Below are positions 11,801 to 21,119 of a stretch of 64,000 nt of DNA, one piece after another; the first letter of the stretch is position 1, and the number at the start of each line of letters is the position of its first letter. Where the stretch lies: contig WELA01006186.1 in assembly GCA_009602735.1 (NCBI GenBank), positions 96,515 through 160,514 on the forward strand. The letters run 5' to 3'. This DNA is from Mesotaenium endlicherianum. Lineage: Eukaryota; Streptophyta; Zygnematophyceae; Zygnematales; Mesotaeniaceae. The notes under the pieces were generated by a model. The model did not search any database, had not been told where the DNA came from, and saw only the letters and a list, made by a program, of their open reading frames with translations. A program made the position numbers and the translations under genes.

Positions 11801-11901
11801 GGGGTTAATGGGAGTCAAGCAGCTGCTCAGTACAGCAAACCACCCTCAGATTGATGGGCAGACTGGAAGAACTAACCGACTTCTGCAAGAGGTACTGAGA
11901 G
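8869..11901 (+). pseudogene. pol: pol of GY-3, protease to integrase core
   Basis: In the -1 frame after gag. Protease (RAFVDKGTSHTFIYKDLV, catalytic DGG/DSG changed to DKG) lies near 9,165-9,230. Reverse transcriptase runs about 9,750-10,600, with the active-site motif changed to FLDNIL (usual FLDDIL) at about 10,272-10,289, so it is catalytically dead. RNase H runs about 10,690-10,950 and integrase zinc-binding and core 11,340-11,901. A one-base deletion near 9,125 shifts the frame. Stops occur near 9,326, 10,010, 10,640, 10,815, 10,900 and 11,280. It ends in QEVLR at the GY-4 LTR. Confidence 0.9.
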
Positions 11902-12404
11902 TGTAGTGATTTGAGTTATTATATATTAGTTTGCATATATTTCAATGTTTTCAAATATATTTGGAGTAGTATTGTGTGGATTCAAGTGTGAATAGGTACT
12001 CTAGTGACTTGGTTCATGTCCTTTGAACCTTCTAAGGCATTTTCGAAGTTAGAGGAAAGACCTAGAAGAACTCCACGTGGCAAAAGTCAAATGTGCCATT
12101 TTTAGGTCAAAAGGACATGTGTACATTATTCTAGAAAGAGGTGGCAAGTTTTGGGATGTGTTGGGTGCCAACACATCAACATACACCTTCCTAGAAATTA
12201 CTTATTTAGCAAGTATATAAACAAGAGCTAGAACATAGAAAGACATTCCAGAATCACTCTTGTACTTGCCAAAGTCCAAAAATATATTAACTTTCAAGAA
12301 GCCATCTCTCTTTCAAGAAGCTACCACTTGTGTTCAAAGATCCTTGTTTTTAATAGATAAAGTATTATATTTCACTAAGTACTTCATCTATCTGTTTCAC
12401 TACA
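11902..12404 (+). repeat. 5' LTR of GY-4
   Basis: 503 bp, TGTAGTGATTTGAG to TTTCACTACA. The first ~285 bp match the 3' LTR at 18,101-18,388 with few differences. The TATA box TATATAA is at 12,214-12,220. The transcript would begin about 30 bp downstream. Confidence 0.92.
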
Positions 12405-12405
12405 G

Positions 12406-12417
12406 TGGTATCGGAGC
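12406..12417 (+). promoter_or_regulatory. Primer-binding site of GY-4
   Basis: TGGTATCGGAGC one base after the LTR, complementary to the 3' end of initiator Met-tRNA with one difference (G for A) from the usual plant form. Confidence 0.85.
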
Positions 12418-12441
12418 TAGGCACTTTGGTAGCACAAGAAG

Positions 12442-13722
12442 ATGGCCGATCCTCAAGACCAACAGCAAGCTTTCGAAGGAAGCCCTTCCTCTCCAAGACA
12501 CCCTCCTCCAGCGCCGATGGGAGAGCCCACTCAAGAAAATCTGCAACAACAAGAAGCACCACAAGGAGGAGCACACCCTCCTCCAGCGTCGATGGGAGAG
12601 CCTACTCAAGGAAATCTGCAACAACAAGAAGCACCACAAGGAGGAGCACCGTCAAATCCCGTGGCAGCCGCTATAGCAAAGTTGACCCCACCACAAGGAG
12701 TTCCCGCAAATGAGTGGGCAGCCTTCCTAATGACCGTCCACAACCAAGTGGGCTTGGCCACCTATGAAGCAACCGTGCAAGCGTCAAGAGAAGCTATGGC
12801 TGCCATGGTTGCCCCTATTGCGAGCAATGCTCAAAATCCAGCCCCGGCTCAAGCGCCTCCACAAGAGCCAACGAGAGCAAGGAAACTCATCAAGCCCGGC
12901 AAACCCGACACTTTCAACCCCGGGAAAGGTGCCAACCTGAATTTATGGCTCTACCAAGTGGAGACGTACCTCGCGTTCCTTGAAGTACCCGAGGAGGACT
13001 ACGTTCCCTTTGCCGTTACCTTACTTAGAGGAGCAGCAACATCATGGTGGCGTAACTATCAAGCGGCTATATATCAAGCTATGGCGCACCCCATGCTCGG
13101 CCAAGAGCCCCCACCATCATATGCAAGATGGGCAGATTTTCGTGAGGCCCTCAAGAAGCAATTCATGCCCATCAATGCGGAGAAGATTGCCCGAGGAAAG
13201 CTCCACCATCTCAAGCAAACGACGTCCGTTCAAGAGTATACATCCAGATTTCACGCCCTCACTCTTGAGATCCCCAACATGTCTCTCGAGGAGAAGATTG
13301 ACCGTTACATCTTTGGCCTCAAACCCAAGGTGGCAAAGGAAGTGGAGTTACGCGACTTGACGGACTTCTCAAAGATCATTGAAGTGGCCCAAAAGGTGGA
13401 TACCTTGGATTTCAAGCACTCCGTGCCTTCATCTTCACGGGTACCGACGACGCGGGTGTACGCAGCCCCTTCCACATCCGAATCTGGACCCACACCCATG
13501 GAAATCGGAGTTATTAAAAGGGACCCCGCGGCTGCCCGGAAGAGTGGAAGACCCTCCAATGACACTTATGATGCAAGAAACCAGCAAGGAGTGAAAGCAA
13601 GACTCTCCCCGGCTGAAAAAGAAGCTCTCATGACGGCTGGACTATGCTTCTATTGCAAGGAAAAGGGCCATCGTGCACTTTCATGCCCCAAAAAGTTGTC
13701 AAAAAACGGACAGCGCCGGTAG
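12442..13722 (+). CDS. gag: Gag polyprotein of GY-4, intact
   Basis: 426 aa, the capsid protein of a Ty3/gypsy element. The start is the first ATG after the primer site ([13 protein letters not shown]). The N-terminus is Pro/Gln-rich with two tandem copies of a ~24-residue unit ([19 protein letters not shown]; the second copy begins 25 residues later). The gag domain spans about residues 150-310 ([67 protein letters not shown]). A zinc knuckle [14 protein letters not shown] (CX2CX4HX4C) lies near the C-terminus. The last codons overlap pol, which is in the -1 frame. The frame is open throughout. Confidence 0.93.
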   Translation: MADPQDQQQAFEGSPSSPRHPPPAPMGEPTQENLQQQEAPQGGAHPPPASMGEPTQGNLQQQEAPQGGAPSNPVAAAIAKLTPPQGVPANEWAAFLMTVHNQVGLATYEATVQASREAMAAMVAPIASNAQNPAPAQAPPQEPTRARKLIKPGKPDTFNPGKGANLNLWLYQVETYLAFLEVPEEDYVPFAVTLLRGAATSWWRNYQAAIYQAMAHPMLGQEPPPSYARWADFREALKKQFMPINAEKIARGKLHHLKQTTSVQEYTSRFHALTLEIPNMSLEEKIDRYIFGLKPKVAKEVELRDLTDFSKIIEVAQKVDTLDFKHSVPSSSRVPTTRVYAAPSTSESGPTPMEIGVIKRDPAAARKSGRPSNDTYDARNQQGVKARLSPAEKEALMTAGLCFYCKEKGHRALSCPKKLSKNGQRR

Positions 13723-13736
13723 GCCAGGAGCCTACC
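13701..13736 (+). promoter_or_regulatory. -1 ribosomal frameshift signal between gag and pol of GY-4
   Basis: The slippery heptamer A AAA AAC sits at 13,701-13,707 in the gag frame (codons TCA AAA AAC). After a 10-base spacer there is a perfect 7 bp hairpin GGTAGGC / GCCTACC (13,718-13,724 and 13,730-13,736) with a 5-base loop. The gag stop TAG (13,720-13,722) lies in the stem. A -1 slip continues as [11 protein letters not shown] into the protease frame. Use of the site is inferred from its form and position. Confidence 0.75.
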
Positions 13737-16700
13737 ACCCCAAGACCCACTTCACGAGAAGGCAACACGCCAAGTGAGGTGGAGACCCCCGTTGAAGACG
13801 ACGTTCCAGCCCCAATGAGTTTGAGAGGTTACCTTGGAGGAGAGAAGGTCCACATCTTGGTGGATAGCGGAGCTCAAGGCAACTTCATTGCTGCAGATTT
13901 TGCCACCAAGCACGGTATTACTATGCGAACTCTTGACCACGACGAGGAGATTATGATGCCCGATGGATTCTCCTATACTACCCCTTCCAAGAAGACGTAC
14001 CCCTTGGCACTCTCTATCAAGTCCTTCAAGGATAGAGTAGTGTTCTCCCCCATGCAATTGGGCAAGTACGACGTCATCCTAGGGACGCCTTGGTTGACCA
14101 AGCACAACCCCCAAGTTGATTGGAGGACCGGTACTATCAAGATCAAGAATGACATCACTTCAAGAATCTGTATTTTGCGCGCAATCCAGAATATCCAGAC
14201 CCAAGACATCCAGAAGCCGGCACACGAGATACTATTGTCCGCCCTCCAACTCAAGAGACTTGTGAGGAAGGGACACGAGCTTCTTTTGGCCTTGATCACG
14301 CCAAAAGACATCAAGAAAGACATCGAGAGTCAAGAAGGCAGCCCCGTTCCCAAGGAGATACAAGAAGTCTTTGAGGACTACAAAGAAGTGTTCTCCCCGG
14401 AATTGCCCAAGGGCCTACCCCCCAAAAGATTCGTAGACCACAAGATAGAGTTGGAGCCCGGAAGCAAGCCCATCTCTCGGCCTACGTTCAAAATGTCATA
14501 CACGGAGCTAGACGAAGTCAAGAAGCAAATCAAGGAGCTACTGGAGCATGGCTTCATTCGACCTAGCAAGTCGCCATTTGGAGCCCCGGTGCTATTTGTC
14601 AAGAAGAAAGATGGTACCTTGAGGATGTGTGTGGACTATCGCGCCCTCAACAAGATCACCATCAAGAATCGATACCCGCTGCCGCGCATGGATGAGCTCA
14701 TGGACCGGCTGGTTGGAGCCAAGTACTTCACGAAGATTGACTTACGGAGCGGCTACCACCAGATTCGCATCGCAGAACCGGACATAGAGAAGACGGCATT
14801 CAGGACAAGATATGGACATTTTGAGTTCATGGTCCTGCCATTTGGACTCACCAACGCGCCAGCAACTTTCATGACTATGATGAACACCATATTTCAGCCC
14901 ATGTTGGACAGATTTGTGGTGGTATTCATCGATGACATCCTTATCTACAGCAAGACCCTTGAAGAGCATGCGAGACACTTGAAAGAAGTCTTGAAGTATT
15001 GAAGTAAAACAAGCTATTTGCGAAGGAGTCAAAGTGCGAGTTTGCCAAACAGGAAGTGGAGTTCCTAGGTCTCCACGTGACTGCTGATGGCATCAAGATC
15101 GACCCCAAGAAGACCACGGTGGTGGAGGAATGGCCAACCCCCACGACCAAGAAAGAACTCCAGTCATTCTTGGGATTTGCCAATTGGTACAGAAAATTCA
15201 TCCAAGGCTTCTCGCACATAGCAGCCCCCCTGACAGATCTACTCAAGAAGGACAGGCTATATACATGGACCGAGAAAGAGGAAGAGGCATTTCAAGAGTT
15301 AAAGCGAAGATTGACCACATCCCCGGTGCTCACACTCCCAAGTCCAAACCCAGATTGGCCCTTCCACGTCATCACCGATGCATCTTCCTATGCAATAGGA
15401 GCAATCCTGCTTCAAGACCAAGGCAAGGGACTGCAGCCCATCGCCTACGAGTCAAGGAAGCTAAATCCAGCCGAGCAAAATTATACAACCACGGAGCGAG
15501 AGGCATTGGCGATTGTACATGCCTTGAAGGTTTGGCGCTGCTACGTTGAAGGACGCAAAGTACTGGTCACCACGGACCACGAGGCGTTAAAGCACCTCCA
15601 GACGCAGCCGTATCTCTCAAGGAGACAAGCAAGATGGAGCGGATACTTGCAACAATACAACATCACGATTCAGTACCAGCCCGGCAAGACAAACCCGGCT
15701 GACCCCCTCTCAAGACTGCAATTAAATGCAGTGATGGTATCCCTGAAGACAGATCTGGAAGCTCGATTTTCAGCCGCCTATGAAAGAGACCCTTACTACA
15801 AGAACGGAGAAGCAGCCTTGGACCCATGCAAGAAGCAAGAAGGCAATTATTGGGTGAGGCAAGATACGGGCCAGAGATGTGTTCCTAATGACTTAGACCT
15901 CCGGCTCTTGCTTCTACGAGAAGCACACGACAACCCTCTTGGAGGACACTTTGGAATCCTAAGGACCACGGGCGTTCTAGCTAGGACTTATTGTTGGCCA
16001 GGCATGTCTAAGCAAGTCAAGGAGTACTGCAGGAGCTGTGACACATGCCAAAGAATCAAGCCATCATCGCAAAAGGCGGGAGGACTCCTCCAACCACTAC
16101 CAATCCCCGAAAGACAATGGACGGACATCTCAATGGACCTTATCGTGGACTTGCCCGTGACACCTCGAGGCCATAATGCAATACTCACGGTGGTGGACAG
16201 ACTTACCAAGATGGCTCATTTTATTCCCACGACGACTAAGGCTACAGCACCACAACTTGCAAGACTCATCTTTGACAACATCTTCCGACTCCATGGACTA
16301 CCATCAAGAATTGTGTCAGATAGAGATCCAAGATTCACAAGCCATTTCTGGAAAAATCTCTTCAAGAACTTGGGTACATCGCTGGATATGTCTACTGCCT
16401 ACCACCCACAATCAGATGGGCAAACCGAGCGTATGAATCGTACCCTAAAGACCTCTCTAAAGGCCTACGTGTCTACCCTCGAGCAAGACTGGGACATGTA
16501 CTTGACCCCCCTCGAGTTTGCCTACAACAACACTACGCAGGCCTCTACCCAAGAGTCCCCATTCTTCCTCAACTATGGCTTCCATCCGACCACGCCACTG
16601 AGCTTCACGGCTGGCCATGATGAAGTACCTGCAGCCACAGATTTTATGGAGACATTAGAAGCAGCCCTTACAGCAGCGAAGAAAGCTCTACAACACGCGC

Positions 16701-17308
16701 AAGATGCTCAAGCAAGAGTGGCGAACAGATCCAGAAGAGAAATTACGTACAGAGTGGGTGACAACGTGTTACTATCATCCAAGAACATTTCCCTGAACAA
16801 CAGGCCTGCCGGCAGCAAGTTCTCTCCCAAGTATTTGGGACCCTTCAAGATTATCCAGCAAGTCAACCCCGTTGCTTTCAAGCTAGAACTTCCCCAGACT
16901 ATGCACATCGACCCCGTATTCCACGCTTCCCTCTTCAAGCCATATGTGCAACCCGACAACAAGTTCCCAGGACGTGTGACAACCCCACCAGCCCCAACAA
17001 TAGTGGATGATCATTTGGAGTACGAAGTGGAAGACATAGTGGCTATGAGAAATTTCAGGAGACAGCAGCAATACTTGATCAAGTGGAAAGGATATCCAGA
17101 TTCGGAGAATAGTTGGGTGGCGGCGCACTACCTTGACAAAGTTCAGAGAAAGTTGAAGCGCTTCCATGCCGCCAACCCCCATCTTGGACCAGCCCCAAGT
17201 CTCTCTACTAGAAGCTCGAAGACTTCAGGGAGGCAGCCTGCCACCATCAAGAAGCAGCAGAAGACCCCTTGGAGGCAGCCTGCAAGAACAAGAAAGAGGA
17301 AAAATTGA
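13707..17308 (+). pseudogene. pol: Pol polyprotein of GY-4, with a single frame lesion
   Basis: Enters in the -1 frame from gag. Protease: [13 protein letters not shown] near 13,850-13,890 (DSGA intact). Reverse transcriptase 14,400-15,200: [20 protein letters not shown] and the intact active site [10 protein letters not shown] near 14,926. RNase H: ITDASSYAIGAILLQ near 15,370. Integrase zinc finger (HDNPLGGHFG to CRSCDTCQR, 15,928-16,060) and core with WTDISMDL, SDRDPRF and SDGQTERMNR (D, D, E intact). Chromodomain 17,020-17,160 (QYLIKWKGYPDSENSW). The only clear lesion is at 14,995-15,008: a stop followed by a frame change plus an in-frame TAA. Otherwise it is two long open frames (to 15,002 and from about 15,008). 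Confidence 0.93.
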
Positions 17309-18100
17309 CATTAGACACTCTTCTCTTCTCGCAGTTTCTGGACAGAAAACTAAAATTGATACTGGTGATAGGTCTCTGCATAATAATTTCTGAAAATATA
17401 CCTGGCTGTAGTCCATAAGTAGCCGGTCATTTAGAGTCCAAGTTTGCTCAATTTGGAGCACTGGTGAGAGAGATATGATGCTCTAAGTAGAAGGGGGTCA
17501 AGCTGCTGGCATTGGTAGGGCAGAATATGCCTTCTGACATTGTGCCCTCCCCTGAACTTGGAATGCTTTGAAACTCAAGACTCTGGTAGAACATCTTACA
17601 GCGCCCANCTAGAACATCTTACAGCGCCCATTTTGAGACTTACTTTGCAGAATTTGGAGAAGTATAGAAGGACTTATGAATTTCAGAAGTTTCTGCACAT
17701 ATTTGGAGGAGTGCCTACTCTCTCAGCTCTTAACGACACTCCAGAAATTAGAATGCTCTCAAATCTGGTGACCCGGTAGAGTTTTCCAACGCGGTCCGTC
17801 TAGCACTCAAATGTTCATATTTGGAGGAGTTCTGTGGACGCTATGAATTTTTGAATTTGTGGCAGATTCTGGGCCAACTTGTACAATTTTCTTTATCATT
17901 AAGGAGTAGGCTAGCCAATAAGGCCACACCACCTACGACCTTGCCTAGTCTACCTTACATATGTAGCACCTGACTTGGCGCCTTTGACTAGTCCTCTTCA
18001 CATGTGTGGCATCTGACTTGAAACTGTTGACTAGTTTGCTCCACATGTGTAAGACCTGACTTGACGCGCCGAGACGTCGCTTTTTCTATCGGGGGGGTGA
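17309..18100 (+). other. 3' noncoding region and polypurine tract of GY-4
   Basis: About 790 bp between the pol stop and the 3' LTR without a supported gene. One undetermined base at 17,608 is flanked by two copies of the same ~20 bp (GAACATCTTACAGCGCCCA), typical of a contig join. A purine tract CGGGGGGGTGA at 18,090-18,100 directly precedes the LTR and should prime plus-strand synthesis. Clusters of CACATGTG-type motifs at 17,950-18,050 are repetitive but unexplained. Confidence 0.7.
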
Positions 18101-18388
18101 TGTAGTGATTTGAGTTATTATATATTAGTTTGCATATATTTTAATGTTTTCAAATATATTTGGAGTAGTATTGTGTGGAGTCAAGTGTGAATAGGTACTC
18201 TAGTAACTTGGTTCATGTCCTTTGAACCTTCCAAGGCATTTCCGAAGTTAGAGGAAAGACCTAGAAGAACTCCACGTGGCAAAAGTCAAATGTGCCATTT
18301 TTAGGTCAAAAGGACATGTGTACGTTATTCTAGAAAGAGGTGGCAAGTTTTGGGATGTGTTTCAAAGGGTGCCAACACATCAACATAC
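18101..18388 (+). repeat. 3' LTR of GY-4, truncated
   Basis: 288 bp matching the first part of the 5' LTR, up to CATCAACATAC, where an undetermined base (18,389) ends it. About 215 bp, including the TATA box and the LTR end, are missing. Whether this is a true deletion or an assembly join cannot be told. Relative to the 5' LTR there is one short insertion (TTCAAA near 18,361) and a few substitutions. Confidence 0.88.
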
Positions 18389-18389
18389 N

Positions 18390-18826
18390 TCAAACTGCAC
18401 CTGTACCTCCCTGGTGTGGTCAAGAAAAAGCTTGGTCCTGTCTGGGTCGGTCCATATTTGGTGGTGCGCTGTGTCGGTCAGAATGCTTACAAACTGAACA
18501 TGTCAACAAAATACAAGGGTCACTCGGTCTTTAATGTCTCCTTCCTAGAACCATACATCAAAGGGGACACACTGTTCACAGATCGGTTACGTGTCCAACC
18601 GGGACCGGTCCCCGCTGTCCGGGACGGCGACCCTGAGGAATATGAGGTCCATGAGATTTTAGACGCTCGCTCGGTTCGTCGATCCTCTAAATATGTCATG
18701 AAGTACCTCATCCGATGGAAGGGTTACGATGCCTCTGGGGACACTTGGGAATTTAAAGACCATTTGACCAATGCCAAAGGGGCGTTGAAAGGGTTCCACC
18801 TTTGGGCGGCTGGAGCCCCTCCATAA
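18390..18826 (+). pseudogene. pol: Integrase C-terminus and chromodomain of GY-3
   Basis: Resumes the GY-3 pol reading after GY-4. It includes the integrase C-terminal GPY-type block ([49 protein letters not shown]) and the chromodomain ([51 protein letters not shown]), ending at the stop before 18,827. This stretch is open and very close to the GY-8 sequence (42,920-43,350). The chromodomain is thought to guide integration to marked chromatin. Confidence 0.92.
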
Positions 18827-19220
18827 CGATCATTTCAGTTGACACGGGAAGGTGACAGGAGGTCCGGTCTCCATTTAAGTTGGAGGGAAAAATATATGAC
18901 AGTTAGTGTGCGAGAGGGAGAAAGGGACGGTTATGTGAATCCTAAGCGTCAGCATAGTGACAGATGGGACAGCTTGGCCCACATAGAGCGCTTTAGGCGG
19001 AAGAAAGAAGGGCCTCGCACAGCAATACATCACTTAACGCACCTTAAAACACATTCCTACGTTTATGTCTAGCGCTCCACAACTACGTCAACTCCTAGCA
19101 ATCACCCTGTAAGGTAAACAACAGCGAACCCACCATACTAATACAAACTTACTTCCTTCCTTCAACTCCTATGACAAAGGTCGATATCCTACTAACTTGT
19201 GCCCTGGTTACATGTGCAGA
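18827..19220 (+). other. GY-3 pol-aORF spacer with internal polypurine copy and splice-acceptor-like site
   Basis: No supported gene; a 77-codon open frame at 18,839 has no relative in GY-8 and is probably chance. TTTAAGTTGGAGGGA at about 18,875-18,889 copies the polypurine tract found before the family's 3' LTR. A branch-point consensus TACTAAC (19,190-19,196), a pyrimidine/GT-rich stretch and CAG (19,217-19,219) lead directly to the aORF start at 19,221. Confidence 0.6.
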
Positions 19221-20873
19221 ATGGCTCCCACCACACAAATGGAGGACAGAAAGCGCAAGGCAGAAGAAGCCAGGAGGACAATGGACCAATACCAGAAGGA
19301 GCTGGCGGCGACGTCCCTCACCAGGAGAGAACAAGAAAGGGTTCGCAAACATCAAGAGGCGGCAGAAGAAGCACATAGGAAGAAGGATCAGGAAGCGGAA
19401 CACCCCAAGAAAGCTGAGGAGGAGAGACACAAGAAACAACAAGAAGAAGCGGCAGCGACAGAGGAGTAGAGAAGGAAAAAGGCTGAAGCGGACAGGCAGA
19501 AGAGCTTGGCCACTTACAGGTACACTGTGGTGGGTGGCCAAAATTTTGATAATTTGAAGGAAGCATTGCTGGCAGCCCAGGAGATCAACAAGCTGGAACA
19601 GAGAACACTGCTACAGAGGGAAGGAACCGCAGCACTGGATAGGTACATTGAGACACACACTGGTGTGGTCCTCTACGAGGATTGTGCCAAGATGATGGGC
19701 TATACAACGGAGCAGGCCCGGCACCTTGCCGATGATTCAGTGAACAAGTCAGTCCCTATACCGGGAATAGTGGGACATCAGAGACTCATCAGGATGGTGA
19801 GCATGCGGCCCGATAGCTTTAAGGATACGGTATTCTACCTCACACTACTGCCAGCTTACAATGAAGTTAAGAGAAGGAGCTGGGAGTACTTGGCCAGGGA
19901 AGCAGGACAGCAGATGTTCTCTCCCCACTGGTTCCCGTGTATACTGAGGAAGGCTGAGCATGGACCCCAGTACTACCAGTAGCCAATAGACTGGAGGTGG
20001 ATGACCGTCACAAACAAAAAGCAGGAATGTGACCGAGCCCAACCGGATAATTTCCACTGTGGCCTTGACGGCTACCTCATCCTACCACCTCACATTGCCC
20101 CTTGGGACCCCAGGCTGAATGGCTGCCTGAGCAATATGAATGCAGAGCCCAAAGAGCACAGGAGGAGGGAGAGAGACTACTTCTCTAAGGGAAAGCATGC
20201 CTTCGTCAAATGGGCGAAGAATGCAGGCCGGATAGATATCAGCAGGCTGAAGGCCAAGCAACCCCCGGCGCGCCCTAAGAAAGGGAGGTCAGTAGACTAC
20301 TCCATGTCTACCAGGGAGCAGGACGACTTAGTGGATGAGACTCCTACCCTCTCAAAGGAGAAAGATGAGGAGGATAAGGAAGAAGAACAAAGTAGGAGAG
20401 AAGCATTAGGAGCTGGTCCTCAGGACACCCAGGGGCAGGCAAGAGCAGGGCTTCCTCAGGAGCCAAGATCAGGAATATGGCATTTGACCCCGGCCATAGA
20501 GGCAACTGAATCGCGCACTTGCTCCCCCAGCCCACCTGCCCAAGCAGGGGAAGAAGCTGATCTGACTGTACTTGGCAGCAGGCAAAGGCAGAAATCCCCA
20601 GAGGACAGGGGTGCCAGAAGAGGAACACGCGGGGTGGCCAGGGGTATGCTGGCCTCTCCCTTCGCTCAGGGGCATGTACCTCTTGCCAATGTATTTCACC
20701 ATCCTACTGGAATGCCTGTCTATGTGGGGATCAACACCCAAGTGGTTGAAGAGCAGGCTACCATCCTTCGTTCTCCTCGAGGTCCAACTTTAGAACAAAC
20801 GGGGTTCTTTAGAAGGCCAGCTGACAGTCCTAGAGGGCTGTCCAGATCCAGGTCCAGATCTCAATCTCCTGAT
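19221..20873 (+). pseudogene. aORF of GY-3 (type A), broken
   Basis: Same protein as the intact aORF of GY-8. The start at 19,221 (MAPTTQMEDRKRK) is chosen because it follows the acceptor-like CAG and aligns with the Met shared by type B copies. It comprises a charged coiled coil, then the conserved core (YRYTVVGGQNFDNLKEA, RRSWEYLAREAGQQ, DWRWMTVTN, LPPHIAPWDPRLNG, SKGKHAFVKWAK), an acidic stretch and an RS-rich tail. In-frame stops occur near 19,467 and 19,980 (Gln in GY-8). The C-terminus is lost: at 20,873 the frame passes into the GY-2 chromodomain. Function unknown; no export or membrane signals are seen. Confidence 0.8.
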
Positions 20874-21059
20874 CGACGAGTCAAGCGAGGTCAACGTCTT
20901 GTTCAGGAGTATCTGGTCAAAAGGAAAGGCTACCATGCCGACGACAACACTTGGGAGCCAGAGGCCAACTTGACTCATTGTAAGAGTAAGTTGAGGCGTT
21001 ATCTGCATAACGCGTCGAGGACATCGCGTCATGAGGAGGGGGATGACGTAAGGTCATAG
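20001..21059 (+). CDS. Chimeric open frame: aORF C-half fused to GY-2 chromodomain
   Basis: 352 codons without a stop. Residues 1-~291 are the C-terminal half of the GY-3 aORF (from MTVTNKKQEC, through acidic and RS-rich parts, to SRSRSQSPD). Residues ~292-352 are a chromodomain piece (QEYLVKRKGYHADDNTWEP, then NLTHCKSKLRRYL) from GY-2. The joint is at about 20,873/20,874 and is in frame. It was formed by a deletion that removed the aORF end, the GY-3 3' LTR and the GY-2 RT-integrase region. Whether it is ever expressed is unknown. The stops just upstream make a chance by-product more likely than a working gene. Confidence 0.6.
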   Translation: MTVTNKKQECDRAQPDNFHCGLDGYLILPPHIAPWDPRLNGCLSNMNAEPKEHRRRERDYFSKGKHAFVKWAKNAGRIDISRLKAKQPPARPKKGRSVDYSMSTREQDDLVDETPTLSKEKDEEDKEEEQSRREALGAGPQDTQGQARAGLPQEPRSGIWHLTPAIEATESRTCSPSPPAQAGEEADLTVLGSRQRQKSPEDRGARRGTRGVARGMLASPFAQGHVPLANVFHHPTGMPVYVGINTQVVEEQATILRSPRGPTLEQTGFFRRPADSPRGLSRSRSRSQSPDRRVKRGQRLVQEYLVKRKGYHADDNTWEPEANLTHCKSKLRRYLHNASRTSRHEEGDDVRS

Positions 21060-21119
21060 GTTCATAAAGTGCATTTTTGAGTTTCATTACGCTTCCACAA
21101 GGGCACTCTGCCCCTTTCA
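21033..21119 (+). repeat. Polypurine tract and internally deleted 3' LTR of GY-2
   Basis: A purine tract GAGGAGGGGGA (21,033-21,043) is followed by an LTR of only ~76 bp. It has the LTR start (GTAAGGTCATAG, TTTTTGAGT) joined directly to the LTR end (TTACGCTTCCAC, GGGCACTCTGCCCCTTTCA). About 670 bp present in the 5' LTR are missing. The target duplication ATTAC (21,120-21,124) follows at once, so the outer border is intact. Confidence 0.85.

Larger units (their letters stand above)
6656..11901 (+). mobile_element. GY-3, family A chromovirus, 5' part
   Basis: Holds 5' LTR, gag, protease, reverse transcriptase, RNase H and most of integrase. GY-4 interrupts it at 11,902. The integrase C-terminus, chromodomain and aORF follow at 18,390-20,873. 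About 330 bp of integrase that GY-8 has (42,590-42,920) are missing across the GY-4 insertion. The 3' LTR is missing too: at 20,873 the aORF runs straight into the GY-2 chromodomain. The left flank GTGAA (6,651-6,655) would be the target site, but its partner is lost. Confidence 0.9.
11902..18388 (+). mobile_element. GY-4, family C chromovirus, nearly full length
   Basis: Order: 5' LTR, primer site, gag, pol with chromodomain, long 3' noncoding part, polypurine tract, truncated 3' LTR. It sits inside the integrase gene of GY-3: the left side reads QEVLR, and the right side resumes at the integrase C-terminus at 18,390. The 3' LTR stops at a single undetermined base (18,389), so the right border and target duplication cannot be read. 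The left flank is GAGAG (11,897-11,901). The coding part is well preserved, with one visible lesion in pol, so the copy is fairly young. Confidence 0.92.

Noticed and set aside
18839-19072. 77-codon frame between GY-3 pol and aORF
   Set aside because: It has no counterpart in GY-8, where the same spacer is shorter and closed.
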